Assembly: GCA_945643635.1 (NCBI GenBank)
Contig: CALZFC010000222.1
Coordinates: forward strand, 1 to 64,000
Reading direction: 5' to 3'
Length of the DNA: 64,000 nt
DNA from: Allodiplogaster sudhausi
Lineage: Eukaryota; Nematoda; Chromadorea; Rhabditida; Diplogasteridae
Shown in pieces: positions 25,946 to 38,861 of this stretch. The translations under genes and the position numbers were made by a program. The notes under the pieces are model-generated. The model was given only the letters and a program-made list of their open reading frames with translations, made no database searches and was not told where the DNA came from. Position 1 is the first letter of the stretch. Every line of letters starts with the position of its first letter.

Positions 25946-28900
25946 GCAGTTGCTGTAATTGCCGCAGTTGCTGCAGTTGCATTTGCTGTAATTGCTGCAG
26001 TTGCTGAAATTGCCGCAGTTGCTGCAGTTGCATTTGCTGTAATTGCTGCAATTGCTGTAATTGCCGCAGTTGTTGCAGTTGCATTTGCTGTAATTGCTGC
26101 AGTTGCTGCAGTTGCATTTGCTGTAATTGCTGCAGTTGCTGTAATTGCCGCAGTTGTTGCAGTTGCATTTGCTGTAATTGCTGCAGTTGCTGCAATTGCT
26201 GAAATTGCTGCAGTTTCTGCAGTTGCATTTGCTGTAATTGCTGTAATTGCCGCAGTTGATGCAGTTGCATTTGCTGTAATTGCTGCAGTTGCTGCAATTG
26301 CTGAAATTGCTGCAGTTGCTGCAGTTGCATTTGCTGTAATTGCTGCAGTTGCTGCAGTTGCATTTGCTGTAATTGCTGTAATTGCCGCAGTTGATGCAGT
26401 TGCATTTGCTGTAATTGCTGCAGTTGCTGTAATTGCCGCAGTTACTGCAGTTGCATTTGCTGTAATTGCTCAGTTGCTGCAGTTGCTGTAATTACCACAG
26501 TTGCTGCAGTTGCATTTGCTGTAATTGCTGCAATTGCTGAAATTGCCGCAGTTGCTGCAGTTGCATTTGCTGTAATTGCTGCAATTGCTGAAATTGCCGC
26601 AGTTGCTGCAGTTGCATTTGCTGTAATTGCTGCAGTTGCTGTAATTGCCGCAGTTGTTGCAGTTGCATTTGCTGTAATTGCTGCAGTTGCTGCAATTGCT
26701 GAAATTGCTGCAGTTTCTGCAGTTGCATTTGCTGTAATTGCCGCAGTTGATGCAGTTGCATTTGCTGTAATTGCTGCAGTTGCTGTAATTGCCGCAGTTG
26801 CTGCAGTTGCATTTGCTGTAATTGCTGCAGTTGCTGAAATTGCCGCAGTTGCTGCAGTTGCATTTGCTGTAATTGCTGCAATTGCTGAAATTGCCGCAGT
26901 TGTTGCAGTTGCATTTGCTGTAATTGCTGCAGTTGCTGCAGTTGCATTTGCTGTAATTGCTGCAGTTGCTGTAATTGCCGCAGTTGTTGCAGTTGCATTT
27001 GCTGTAATTGCTGCAGTTGCTGCAATTGCTGAAATTGCTGCAGTTTGCTGCAGTTGCATTTGCTGTAATTGCCTCAGTTGCTGCAGTTGCTGTAATTACC
27101 ACAGTTGCTGCAGTTGCATTTGCTGTAATTGCTGCAATTGCTGAAATTGCCGCAGTTGCTGCAGTTGCATTTGCTGTAATTGCTGCAGTTGCTGTAATTG
27201 CCGCAGTTGTTGCAGTTGCATTTGCTGTAATTGCTGCAGTTGCTGCAATTGCTGAATTGCTGCAGTTGCTGCAGTTGCATTTGCTGTAATTGCTGTAATT
27301 GCCGCAGTTGATGCAGTTGCATTTGCTGTAATTGCTGCAGTTGCTGCAATTGCTGAAATTGCTGCAGTTGCTGCAGTTGCATTTGCTGTAATTGCTGCAG
27401 TTGCTGCAGTTGCATTTGCTGTAATTGCTGTAATTGCCGCAGTTGCTGCAGTTGCATTTGCTGTAATTGCTGCAGTTGCTGTAATTGCCGCAGTTGCTGC
27501 AGTTGCATTTGCTGTAATTGCTGCAGTTGCTGCAGTTGCTGTAATTACCACAGTTGCTGCAGTTGCATTTGCTGTAATTGCTGCAATTGCTGTAATTGCC
27601 GCAGTTGATGCAGTTGCATTTGCTGTAATTGCTGCAGTTGCTGTAATTGCCGCAGTTGCTGCAGTTGCATTTGCTGTAATTGCTCAGTTGCTGCAGTTGC
27701 TGTAATTACCACAGTTGCTGCAGTTGCATTTGCTGTAATTGCTGCAATTGCTGAAATTGCCGCAGTTGCTGCAGTTGCATTTGCTGTAATTGCTGCAATT
27801 GCTGAATTGCCGCAGTTGCTGCAGTTTAATTTGCTGTAATTGCTGCAGTTGCTGTAATTGCCGCAGTTGTTGCAGTTGCATTTGCTGTAATTGCTGCAGT
27901 TGCTGCAATTGCTGAATTGCTGCAGTTTCTGCAGTTGCATTTGCTGTAATTGCCGCAGTTGATGCAGTTGCATTTGCTGTAATTGCTGCAGTTGCTGTAA
28001 TTGCCGCAGTTGCTGCAGTTGCATTTGCTGTAATTGCTGCAATTGCTGAAATTGCCGCAGTTGCTGCAGTTGCATTTGCTGTAATTGCTGCAATTGCTGT
28101 AATTGCCGCAGTTGCTGCAGTTGCATTTGCTGTAATTGCTGCAGTTGCTGTAATTGCCGCAGTTGTTGCAGTTGCATTTGCTGTAATTGCTGCAGTTGCT
28201 GCAATTGCTGAAATTGCTGCAGTTGCTGCAGTTGCATTTGCTGTAATTGCTGCAGTTGCTGTAATTGCCGCAGTTGCTGCAGTTGCATTTGCTGTAATTG
28301 CTGCAGTTGCTGTAATTGCCGCAGTTGCTGCAGTTGCATTTGCTGTAATTGCTGCAATTGCTGAAATTGCCGCAGTTGTTGCAGTTGCATTTGCTGTAAT
28401 TGCTGCAGTTGCTGCAGTTGCATTTGCTGTAATTGCTGCAGTTGCTGTAATTGCCGCAGTTGTTGCAGTTGCATTTGCTGTAATTGCTGCAGTTGCTGCA
28501 ATTGCTGAAATTGCTGCAGTTTCTGCAGTTGCATTTGCTGTAATTGCTCAGTTGCTGCAGTTGCTGTAATTGCCACAGTTGCTGCAGTTGCATTTGCTGT
28601 AATTGCTGCAATTGCTGAAATTGCCGCAGTTGCTGCAGTTGCATTTGCTGTAATTGCTGCAGTTGCTGTAATTGCCGCAGTTGTTGCAGTTGCATTTGCT
28701 GTAATTGCTGCAGTTGCTGCAATTGCTGAAATTGCTGCAGTTTCTGCAGTTGCATTTGCTGTAATTGCTGTAATTGCCGCAGTTGATGCAGTTGCATTTG
28801 CTGTAATTGCTGCAGTTGCTGCAATTGCTGAAATTGCTGCAGTTGCTGCAGTTGCATTTGCTGTAATTGCTGCAGTTGCTGCAGTTGCATTTGCTCTAAT

Positions 28901-31900
28901 TGCTGTAATTGCCGCAGTTGATGCAGTTGCATTTGCTGTAATTGCTGCAGTTGCTGTAATTGCCGCAGTTACTGCAGTTGCATTTGCTGTAATTGCTCAG
29001 TTGCTGCAGTTGCTGTAATTGCCACAGTTGCTGCAGTTGCATTTGCTGTAATTGCTGCAATTGCTGTAATTGCCGCAGTTGATGCAGTTGCATTTGCTGT
29101 AATTGCTGCAGTTGCTGTAATTGCCGCAGTTACTGCAGTTGCATTTGCTGTAATTGCTCAGTTGCTGCAGTTGCTGTAATTACCACAGTTGCTGCAGTTG
29201 CATTTGCTGTAATTGCTGCAATTGCTGAAATTGCCGCAGTTGCTGCAGTTGCATTTGCTGTAATTGCTGCAATTGCTGAAATTGCCGCAGTTGCTGCAGT
29301 TTAATTTGCTGTAATTGCTGCAGTTGCTGTAATTGCCGCAGTTGTTGCAGTTGCATTTGCTGTAATTGCTGCAGTTGCTGCAATTGCTGAAATTGCTGCA
29401 GTTGCTGCAGTTGCATTTGCTGTAATTGCCGCAGTTGATGCAGTTGCATTTGCTGTAATTGCTGCAGTTGCTGTAATTGCCGCAGTTGCTGCAGTTGCAT
29501 TTGCTGTAATTGCTGCACTTGCTGAAATTGCCGCAGTTGCTGCAGTTGCATTTGCTGTAATTGCTGCAATTGCTGAAATTGCGGCAGTTGTTGCAGTTGC
29601 ATTTGCTGTAATTGCTGCAGTTGCTGCAGTTGCATTTGCTGTAATTGCTGCAGTTGCTGTAATTGCCGCAGTTGTTGCAGTTGCATTTGCTGTAATTGCT
29701 GCAGTTGCTGCAATTGCTGAAATTGCTGCAGTTTCTGCAGTTGCATTTGCTGTAATTGCCGCAGTTGCTGCAGTTGCTGTAATTGCCGCAGTTGCTGCAG
29801 TTGCATTTGCTGTAATTGCTGCAATTGCTGAAATTGCCGCAGTTGCTGCAGTTGCATTTGCTGTAATTGCTGCAGTTGCTGTAATTGCCGCAGTTGTTGC
29901 AGTTGCATTTGCTGTAATTGCTGCAGTTGCTGCAATTGCTGAAATTGCTGCAGTTTCTGCAGTTGCATTTGCTGTAATTGCTGTAATTGCCGCAGTTGAT
30001 GCAGTTGCATTTGCTGTAATTGCTGCAGTTGCTGCAATTGCTGAAATTGCTGCAGTTGCTGCAGTTGCATTGCTGTAATTGCTGCAGTTGCTGCAGTTGC
30101 ATTTGCTGTAATTGCTGTAATTGCCGCAGTTGATGCAGTTGCATTTGCTGTAATTGCTGCAGTTGCTGTAATTGCCGCAGTTGCTGCAGTTGCATTTGCT
30201 GTAATTGCTGCAGTTGCTGCAGTTGCTGTAATTACCACAGTTGCTGCAGTTGCATTTGCTGTAATTGCTGCAATTGCTGTAATTGCCGCAGTTGATGCAG
30301 TTGCATTTGCTGTAATTGCTGCAGTTGCTGTAATTGCCGCAGTTACTGCAGTTGCATTTGCTGTAATTGCCTCAGTTGCTGCAGTTGCTGTAATTACCAC
30401 AGTTGCTGCAGTTGCATTTGCTGTAATTGCTGCAATTGCTGAAATTGCCGCAGTTGCTGCAGTTGCATTTGCTGTAATTGCTGCAATTGCTGAAATTGCC
30501 GCAGTTGCTGCAGTTGCATTTGCTGTAATTGCTGCAGTTGCTGTAATTGCCGCAGTTGTTGCAGTTGCATTTGCTGTAATTGCTGCAGTTGCTGCAATTG
30601 CTGAAATTGCTGCAGTTTCTGCAGTTGCATTTGCTGTAATTGCCGCAGTTGATGCAGTTGCATTTGCTGTAATTGCTGCAGTTGCTGTAATTGCCGCAGT
30701 TGCTGCAGTTGCATTTGCTGTAATTGCTGCACTTGCTGAAATTGCCGCAGTTGCTGCAGTTGCATTTGCTGTAATTGCTGCAATTGCTGAAATTGCGGCA
30801 GTTGTTGCAGTTGCATTTGCTGTAATTGCTGCAGTTGCTGCAGTTGCATTTGCTGTAATTGCTGCAGTTGCTGTAATTGCCGCAGTTGTTGCAGTTGCAT
30901 TTGCTGTAATTGCTGCAGTTGCTGCAATTGCTGAAATTGCCGCAGTTGCTGCAGTTGCATTTGCTGTAATTGCTGCATTTGCTGTAATTGCTGCAGTTGC
31001 TGCAATTGCTGAAATTGCCGCAGTTGCTGCAGTTGCATTTGCTGTAATTGCTGCAATTGCTGAAATTGCCGCAGTTGCTGCAGTTGCATTTGCTGTAATT
31101 GCTGCAGTTGCTGTAATTGCCGCAGTTGCTGCAGTTGCATTTGCTGTAATTGCTGCAGTTGCTGCAATTGCTGAAATTGCTGCAGTTTCTGCAGTTGCAT
31201 TTGCTGTAATTGCCGCAGTTGATGCAGTTGCATTTGCTGTAATTGCTGTAATTGCCGCAGTTGATGCAGTTGCATTTGCTGCAATTGCTGCAGTTGCTGT
31301 AATTGCCGCAGTTACTGCAGTTGCATTTGCTGTAATTGCCTCAGTTGCTGCAGTTGCTGTAATTACCACAGTTGCTGCAGTTGCATTTGCTGTAATTGCT
31401 GCAATTGCTGAAATTGCCGCAGTTGCTGCAGTTGCATTTGCTGTAATTGCTGCATTGCTGAAATTGCCGCAGTTGCTGCAGTTGCATTTGCTGTATTGCT
31501 CAGTTGCTGCAGTTGCTGTAATTACCACAGTTGCTGCAGTTGCATTTGCTGTAATTGCTGCAATTGCTGTAATTGCCGCAGTTGATGCAGTTGCATTTGC
31601 TGTAATTGCTGCAGTTGCTGTAATTGCCGCAGTTGCTGCAGTTGCATTTGCTGTAATTGCTGCAGTTGCTGTAATTGCCGCAGTTGCTGCATTTGCATTT
31701 GCTGTAATTGCTGCAGTTGCTGCAGTTGCTGTAATTACCACAGTTGCTGCAGTTGCATTTGCTGTAATTGCTGCAATTGCTGTAATTGCCGCAGTTGATG
31801 CAGTTGCATTTGCTGTAATTGCTGCAGCTGCTGTAATTGCCGCAGTTGCTGCAGTTGCATTTGCTGTAATTGCTGCACTTGCTGAAATTGCCGCAGTTGC

Positions 31901-32878
31901 TGCAGTTGCATTTGCTGTAATTGCTGCAATTGCTGAAATTGCGGCAGTTGTTGCAGTTGCATTTGCTGTAATTGCTGCAGTTGCTGCAGTTGCATTTGCT
32001 GTAATTGCTGCAGTTGCTGTAATTGCCGCAGTTGTTGCAGTTGCATTTGCTGTAATTGCTGCAGTTGCTGCAATTGCTGAAATTGCTGCAGTTTCTGCAG
32101 TTGCATTTGCTGTAATTGCTGTAATTGCCGCAGTTGATGCAGTTGCATTTGCTGTAATTGCTGCAGTTGCTGCAATTGCTGAAATTGCTGCAGTTGCTGC
32201 AGTTGCATTTGCTGTAATTGCTGCAGTTGCTGTAATTGCCGCAGTTGTTGCAGTTGCATTTGCTGTAATTGCTGCAGTTGCTGTAATTGCCGCAGTTACT
32301 GCAGTTGCATTTGCTGTAATTGCCTTAGTTGTTGAAGTTGCTGTAATTACCACAGTTGCTGCAGTTGCATTTGCTGTAATTGCTGCAATTGCTGCAATTG
32401 CCGCAGTTGCTGCAGTTGCATTTGCTGTAATTGCTGCAATTGCTGAAATTGCCGCAGTTGCTGCAGTTGCATTTGCTGTAATTGCTGCAGTTGCTGTAAT
32501 TGCCGCAGTTGCTGCATTTGCATTTGCTGTAATTGCTGCAGTTGCTGTAATTGCCGCAGTTGTTGCAGTTGCATTTGCTGTAATTGCTGCAGTTGCTGCA
32601 ATTGCTGAATTGCTGCAGTTTCTGCAGTTGCATTTGCTGTAATTGCTGTAATTGCCGCAGTTGCTGCATTTGCATTTGCTGTAATTGCTGCAGTTGCTGT
32701 AATTGCCGCAGTTGTTGCAGTTACTGCAATTGCTGTAATTGCTGCAGTTGTTGCAGTTGCATTTGCTGTAATTGCTGCAGTTGCTGCAATTGCTGAAATT
32801 GCTGCAGTTGCTGCAGTTGCATTTGCTGTAATTGCTGTAATTGCCGCAGTTGATGCAGTTGCATTTGCTGTAATTGCT
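25946..32878. repeat. Large higher-order unit 0 (about 6933 bp)
   Basis: This unit precedes the clear ladder of large units. The CTTAG landmark at 25365 recurs at 32323 (6958 bp), and the surroundings of 25946 match those of 32879 except that 25946 has GCAGTTGCTG where 32879 has GCAGATGCTG. The GCTGAATTG one-base deletion present at 32604 is absent at the matching place here (near 25646), so that deletion arose after this copy separated. TTTAAT landmarks inside lie at 27822 and 29297. The left boundary was placed by alignment of context and is less certain than those of the following units. Confidence 0.6.
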
Positions 32879-33503
32879 GCAGATGCTGTAATTGCCGCAG
32901 TTGTTGCAGTTGCATTTGCTGTAATTGCTGCAGTTGCTGCAATTGCTGAAATTGCTGCAGTTGCTGCAGTTGCATTTGCTCTAATTGCTGTAATTGCCGC
33001 AGTTGATGCAGTTGCATTTGCTGTAATTGCTGCAGTTGCTGTAATTGCCGCAGTTACTGCAGTTGCATTTGCTGTAATTGCCTCAGTTGCTGCAGTTGCT
33101 GTAATTACCACAGTTGCTGCAGTTGCATTTGCTGTAATTGCTGCAATTGCTGAAATTGCCGCAGTTGCTGCAGTTGCATTTGCTGTAATTGCTGCAATTG
33201 CTGAAATTGCCGCAGTTGCTGCAGTTTAATTTGCTGTAATTGCTGCAGTTGCTGTAATTGCCGCAGTTGTTGCAGTTGCATTTGCTGTAATTGCTGCAGT
33301 TGCTGCAATTGCTGAAATTGCTGCAGTTTCTGCAGTTGCATTTGCTGTAATTGCCGCAGTTGATGCAGTTGCATTTGCTGTAATTGCTGTAATTGCCGCA
33401 GTTGATGCAGTTGCATTTGCTGCAATTGCTGCAGTTGCTGTAATTGCCGCAGTTACTGCAGTTGCATTTGCTGTAATTGCCTCAGTTGCTGCAGTTGCTG
33501 TAA

Positions 33504-33929
33504 TTACCACAGTTGCTGCAGTTGCATTTGCTGTAATTGCTGCAATTGCTGAAATTGCCGCAGTTGCTGCAGTTGCATTTGCTGTAATTGCTGCAATTGC
33601 TGAAATTGCCGCAGTTGCTGCAGTTGCATTTGCTGTAATTGCTGCAGTTGCTGTAATTGCCGCAGTTGCTGCATTTGCATTTGCTGTAATTGCTGCAATT
33701 GCTGCAGTTGCTGTAATTACCACAGTTGCTGCAGTTGCATTTGCTGTAATTGCTGCAATTGCTGTAATTGCCGCAGTTGATGCAGTTGCATTTGCTGTAA
33801 TTGCTGCAGTTGCAGTAATTGCCGCAGTTGCTGCAGTTGCATTTGCTGTAATTGCTGCAGTTGCTGTAATTGCCGCAGTTGCTGCATTTGCATTTGCTGT
33901 AATTGCTGCAGTTGCTGCAGTTGCTGTAA
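33504..33929. repeat. Tandem pair of the 213-bp subunit
   Basis: s 9-mers start at 33504, 33717 and 33930, exactly 213 bp apart. The last module before 33717 reads h-a-d-b-a instead of h-a-b-b-a. The same substitution occurs at the matching place in later large units (near 39670, 46735 and 54160), marking common descent. Confidence 0.87.
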
Positions 33930-36900
33930 TTACCACAGTTGCTGCAGTTGCATTTGCTGTAATTGCTGCAATTGCTGTAATTGCCGCAGTTGATGCAGTT
34001 GCATTTGCTGTAATTGCTGCAGCTGCTGTAATTGCCGCAGTTGCTGCAGTTGCATTTGCTGTAATTGCTGCACTTGCTGAAATTGCCGCAGTTGCTGCAG
34101 TTGCATTTGCTGTAATTGCTGCAATTGCTGAAATTGCGGCAGTTGTTGCAGTTGCATTTGCTGTAATTGCTGCAGTTGCTGCAGTTGCATTTGCTGTAAT
34201 TGCTGCAGTTGCTGTAATTGCCGCAGTTGTTGCAGTTGCATTTGCTGTAATTGCTGCAGTTGCTGCAATTGCTGAAATTGCTGCAGTTTCTGCAGTTGCA
34301 TTTGCTGTAATTGCTGTAATTGCCGCAGTTGATGCAGTTGCATTTGCTGTAATTGCTGCAGTTGCTGTAATTGCCGCAGTTACTGCAGTTGCATTTGCTG
34401 TAATTGCTCAGTTGCTGCAGTTGCTGTAATTACCACAGTTGCTGCAGTTGCATTTGCTGTAATTGCTGCAATTGCTGAAATTGCCGCAGTTGCTGCAGTT
34501 GCATTTGCTGTAATTGCTGCAATTGCTGAAATTGCCGCAGTTGCTGCAGTTGCATTTGCTGTAATTGCTGCAGTTGCTGTAATTGCCGCAGTTGCTGCAG
34601 TTGCATTTGCTGTAATTGCTGCAGTTGCTGCAGTTGCTGTAATTACCACAGTTGCTGCAGTTGCATTTGCTGTAATTGCTGCAATTGCTGTAATTGCCGC
34701 AGTTGATGCAGTTGCATTTGCTGTAATTGCTGCAGTTGCAGTAATTGCCGCAGTTGCTGCAGTTGCTGTAATTGCCACAGTTGCTGCAGTTGCATTTGCT
34801 GTAATTGCTGCAATTGCTGAAATTGCCGCAGTTGCTGCAGTTGCATTTGCTGTAATTGCTGCAGTTGCTGTAATTGCCGCAGTTGTTGCAGTTGCATTTG
34901 CTGTAATTGCTGCAGTTGCTGCAATTGCTGAAATTGCTGCAGTTTCTGCAGTTGCATTTGCTGTAATTGCTGTAATTGCCGCAGTTGATGCAGTTGCATT
35001 TGCTGTAATTGCTGCAGTTGCTGCAATTGCTGAAATTGCTGCAGTTGCTGCAGTTGCATTTGCTGTAATTGCTGCAGTTGCTGCAGTTGCATTTGCTGTA
35101 ATTGCTGTAATTGCCGCAGTTGATGCAGTTGCATTTGCTGTAATTGCTGCAGTTGCTGTAATTGCCGCAGTTGCTGCAGTTGCATTTGCTGTAATTGCTG
35201 CAGTTGCTGCAGTTGCTGTAATTGCCCAGTTGCTGCAGTTGCATTTGCTGTAATTGCTGCAATTGCTGTAATTGCCGCAGTTGATGCAGTTGCATTTGCT
35301 GTAATTGCTGCAGTTGCTGTAATTGCCGCAGTTACTGCAGTTGCATTTGCTGTAATTGCCTCAGTTGCTGCAGTTGCTGTAATTACCACAGTTGCTGCAG
35401 TTGCATTTGCTGTAATTGCTGCAATTGCTGAAATTGCCGCAGTTGCTGCAGTTGCATTTGCTGTAATTGCTGCAATTGCTGAAATTGCCGCAGTTGCTGC
35501 AGTTGCATTTGCTGTAATTGCTGCAGTTGCTGTAATTGCCGCAGTTGTTGCAGTTGCATTTGCTGTAATTGCTGCAGTTGCTGCAATTGCTGAAATTGCT
35601 GCAGTTTCTGCAGTTGCATTTGCTGTAATTGCCGCAGTTGATGCAGTTGCATTTGCTGTAATTGCTGCAGTTGCTGTAATTGCCGCAGTTGCTGCAGTTG
35701 CATTTGCTGTAATTGCTGCACTTGCTGAAATTGCCGCAGTTGCTGCAGTTGCATTTGCTGTAATTGCTGCAATTGCTGAAATTGCGGCAGTTGTTGCAGT
35801 TGCATTTGCTGTAATTGCTGCAGTTGCTGCAGTTGCATTTGCTGTAATTGCTGCAGTTGCTGTAATTGCCGCAGTTGTTGCAGTTGCATTTGCTGTAATT
35901 GCTGCAGTTGCTGCAATTGCTGAAATTGCTGCAGTTTCTGCAGTTGCATTTGCTGTAATTGCTCAGTTGCTGCAGTTGCTGTAATTGCCACAGTTGCTGC
36001 AGTTGCATTTGCTGTAATTGCTGCAATTGCTGAAATTGCCGCAGTTGCTGCAGTTGCATTTGCTGTAATTGCTGCAGTTGCTGTAATTGCCGCAGTTGTT
36101 GCAGTTGCATTTGCTGTAATTGCTGCAGTTGCTGCAATTGCTGAAATTGCTGCAGTTGCTGCAGTTGCATTTGCTGTAATTGCTGTAATTGCCGCAGTTG
36201 ATGCAGTTGCATTTGCTGTAATTGCTGCAGTTGCTGCAATTGCTGAAATTGCTGCAGTTGCTGCAGTTGCATTTGCTGTAATTGCTGCAGTTGCTGCAGT
36301 TGCATTTGCTCTAATTGCTGTAATTGCCGCAGTTGCTGCAGTTGCATTTGCTGTAATTGCTGCAGTTGCTGTAATTGCCGCAGTTGCTGCAGTTGCATTT
36401 GCTGTAATTGCTGCAGTTGCTGTAATTGCCGCAGTTGCTGCAGTTGCATTTGCTGTAATTGCTGCAGTTGCTGTAATTGCCGCAGTTGCTGCAGTTGCAT
36501 TTGCTGTAATTGCTGCAGTTGCTGCAATTGCTGAAATTGCTGCAGTTTCTGCAGTTGCATTTGCTGTAATTGCCGCAGTTGATGCAGTTGCATTTGCTGT
36601 AATTGCTGCAGTTGCTGTAATTGCCGCAGTTGCTGCAGTTGCATTTGCTGTAATTGCTGCACTTGCTGAAATTGCCGCAGTTGCTGCAGTTGCATTTGCT
36701 GTAATTGCTGCAATTGCTGAAATTGCGGCAGTTGTTGCAGTTGCATTTGCTGTAATTGCTGCAGTTGCTGCAGTTGCATTTGCTGTAATTGCTGCAGTTG
36801 CTGTAATTGCCGCAGTTGTTGCAGTTGTATTTGCTGTAATTGCTGCAGTTGCTGCAATTGCTGAAATTGCCGCAGTTGCTGCAGTTGCATTTGCTGTAAT

Positions 36901-37292
36901 TGCTGCATTTGCTGTAATTGCTGCAGTTGCTGCAATTGCTGAAATTGCCGCAGTTGCTGCAGTTGCATTTGCAGTAATTGCTGCAATTGCTGAAATTGCC
37001 GCAGTTGCTGCAGTTGCATTTGCTGTAATTGCTGCAGTTGCTGTAATTGCCGCAGTTGTTGCAGTTGCATTTGCTGTAATTGCTGCAGTTGCTGCAATTG
37101 CTGAAATTGCTGCAGTTTCTGCAGTTGCATTTGCTGTAATTGCCGCAGTTGATGCAGTTGCATTTGCTGTAATTGCTGTAATTGCCGCAGTTGATGCAGT
37201 TGCATTTGCTGTAATTGCTGCAGTTGCTGTAATTGCCGCAGTTACTGCAGTTGCATTTGCTGTAATTGCCTCAGTTGCTGCAGTTGCTGTAA

Positions 37293-37718
37293 TTACCACA
37301 GTTGCTGCAGTTGCATTTGCTGTAATTGCTGCAATTGCTGAAATTGCCGCAGTTGCTGCAGTTGCATTTGCTGTAATTGCTGCAATTGCTGAAATTGCCG
37401 CAGTTGCTGCAGTTGCATTTGCTGTAATTGCTGCAGTTGCTGTAATTGCCGCAGTTGCTGCATTTGCATTTGCTGTAATTGCTGCAGTTGCTGCAGTTGC
37501 TGTAATTACCACAGTTGCTGCAGTTGCATTTGCTGTAATTGCTGCAATTGCAGTAATTGCCGCAGTTGATGCAGTTGCATTTGCTGTAATTGCTGCAGTT
37601 GCTGTAATTGCCGCAGTTGCTGCAGTTGCATTTGCTGTAATTGCTGCAGTTGCTGTAATTGCCGCAGTTGCTGCATTTGCATTTGCTGTAATTGCTGCAG
37701 TTGCTGCAGTTGCTGTAA
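37293..37718. repeat. Tandem pair of the 213-bp subunit
   Basis: s 9-mers start at 37293, 37506 and 37719, exactly 213 bp apart. The second copy carries TTGCAGTAA near 37551. Confidence 0.87.
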
Positions 37719-38861
37719 TTACCACAGTTGCTGCAGTTGCATTTGCTGTAATTGCTGCAATTGCTGTAATTGCCGCAGTTGATGCAGTTGCATTTGCTGT
37801 AATTGCTGCAGCTGCTGTAATTGCCGCAGTTGCTGCAGTTGCATTTGCTGTAATTGCTGCACTTGCTGAAATTGCCGCAGTTGCTGCAGTTGCATTTGCT
37901 GTAATTGCTGCAATTGCTGAAATTGCGGCAGTTGTTGCAGTTGCATTTGCTGTAATTGCTGCAGTTGCTGCAGTTGCATTTGCTGTAATTGCTGCAGTTG
38001 CTGTAATTGCCGCAGTTGTTGCAGTTGTATTTGCTGTAATTGCTGCAGTTGCTGCAATTGCTGAAATTGCTGCAGTTTCTGCAGTTGCATTTGCTGTAAT
38101 TGCTGTAATTGCCGCAGTTGATGCAGTTACATTTGCTGTAATTGCTGCAGTTGCTGCAATTGCTGAAATTGCTGCAGTTGCTGCAGTTGCATTTGCTGTA
38201 ATTGCTGCAGTTGCTGTAATTGCCGCAGTTGTTGCAGTTGCATTTGCTGTAATTGCTGCAGTTGCTGTAATTGCCGCAGTTGCTGCAGTTGCATTTGCTG
38301 TAATTGCTTAGTTGTTGAAGTTGCTGTAATTGCCGCAGTTGCTGCAGTTGCATTTGCTGTAATTGCTGCAATTGCTGCAATTGCCGCAGTTGCTGCAGTT
38401 GCATTTGCTGTAATTGCTGCAATTGCTGAAATTGCCGCAGTTGCTGCAGTTGCATTTGCTGTAATTGCTGCAGTTGCTGTAATTGCCGCAGTTGCTGCAG
38501 TTGCATTTGCTGTAATTGCTGCAGTTGCTGTAATTGCCGCAGTTGTTGCAGTTGCATTTGCTGTAATTGCTGCAGTTGCTGCAATTGCTGAATTGCTGCA
38601 GTTTCTGCAGTTGCATTTGCTGTAATTGCTGTAATTGCCGCAGTTGCTGCAGTTGCATTTGCTGTAATTGCTGCAGTTGCTGTAATTGCCGCAGTTGTTG
38701 CAGTTGCTGCAATTGCTGTAATTGCTGCAGTTGTTGCAGTTACATTTGCTGTAATTGCTGCAGTTGCTGCAATTGCTGAAATTGATGCAGTTGCTGCAGT
38801 TGCATTTGCTGTAATTGCTGTAATTGCCGCAGTTGATGCAGTTGCATTTGCTGTAATTGCT

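Larger units (their letters stand above)
32879..38861. repeat. Large higher-order unit A (5983 bp)
   Basis: The unit is bounded by the rare GCAGATGCTG variant at 32879 and 38862. Other landmarks give the same offset: TTTAAT 33222 to 39205 (5983), CTTAG type 32322 to 38306 (5984) and the GCTGAATTG deletion 32604 to 38587 (5983). The stretch from the fused-module landmark (36901) to the next TTTAAT (39205) is 2304 bp, as in units B and C within 3 bp. The central part, TTTAAT to fused module, is 3679 bp, the shortest of the three. Two 213-bp pairs lie inside, from 33504 and 37293. Confidence 0.85.

Noticed and set aside
29180..32353. Minus-strand open frame of 1057 codons beginning MVITAT
   Set aside because: The start is a GTG created by the s 9-mer and the chain changes from the ITA to the LQQ frame along its length. 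It is repeat translation, not a gene.
31455..32642. Plus-strand open frame with AVIAAV repeats that resembles a hydrophobic membrane protein
   Set aside because: Valine, isoleucine and alanine come from reading the 9-mers in one frame. The same pattern appears wherever the register is unbroken, and it ends at the shared frameshift near 32604.
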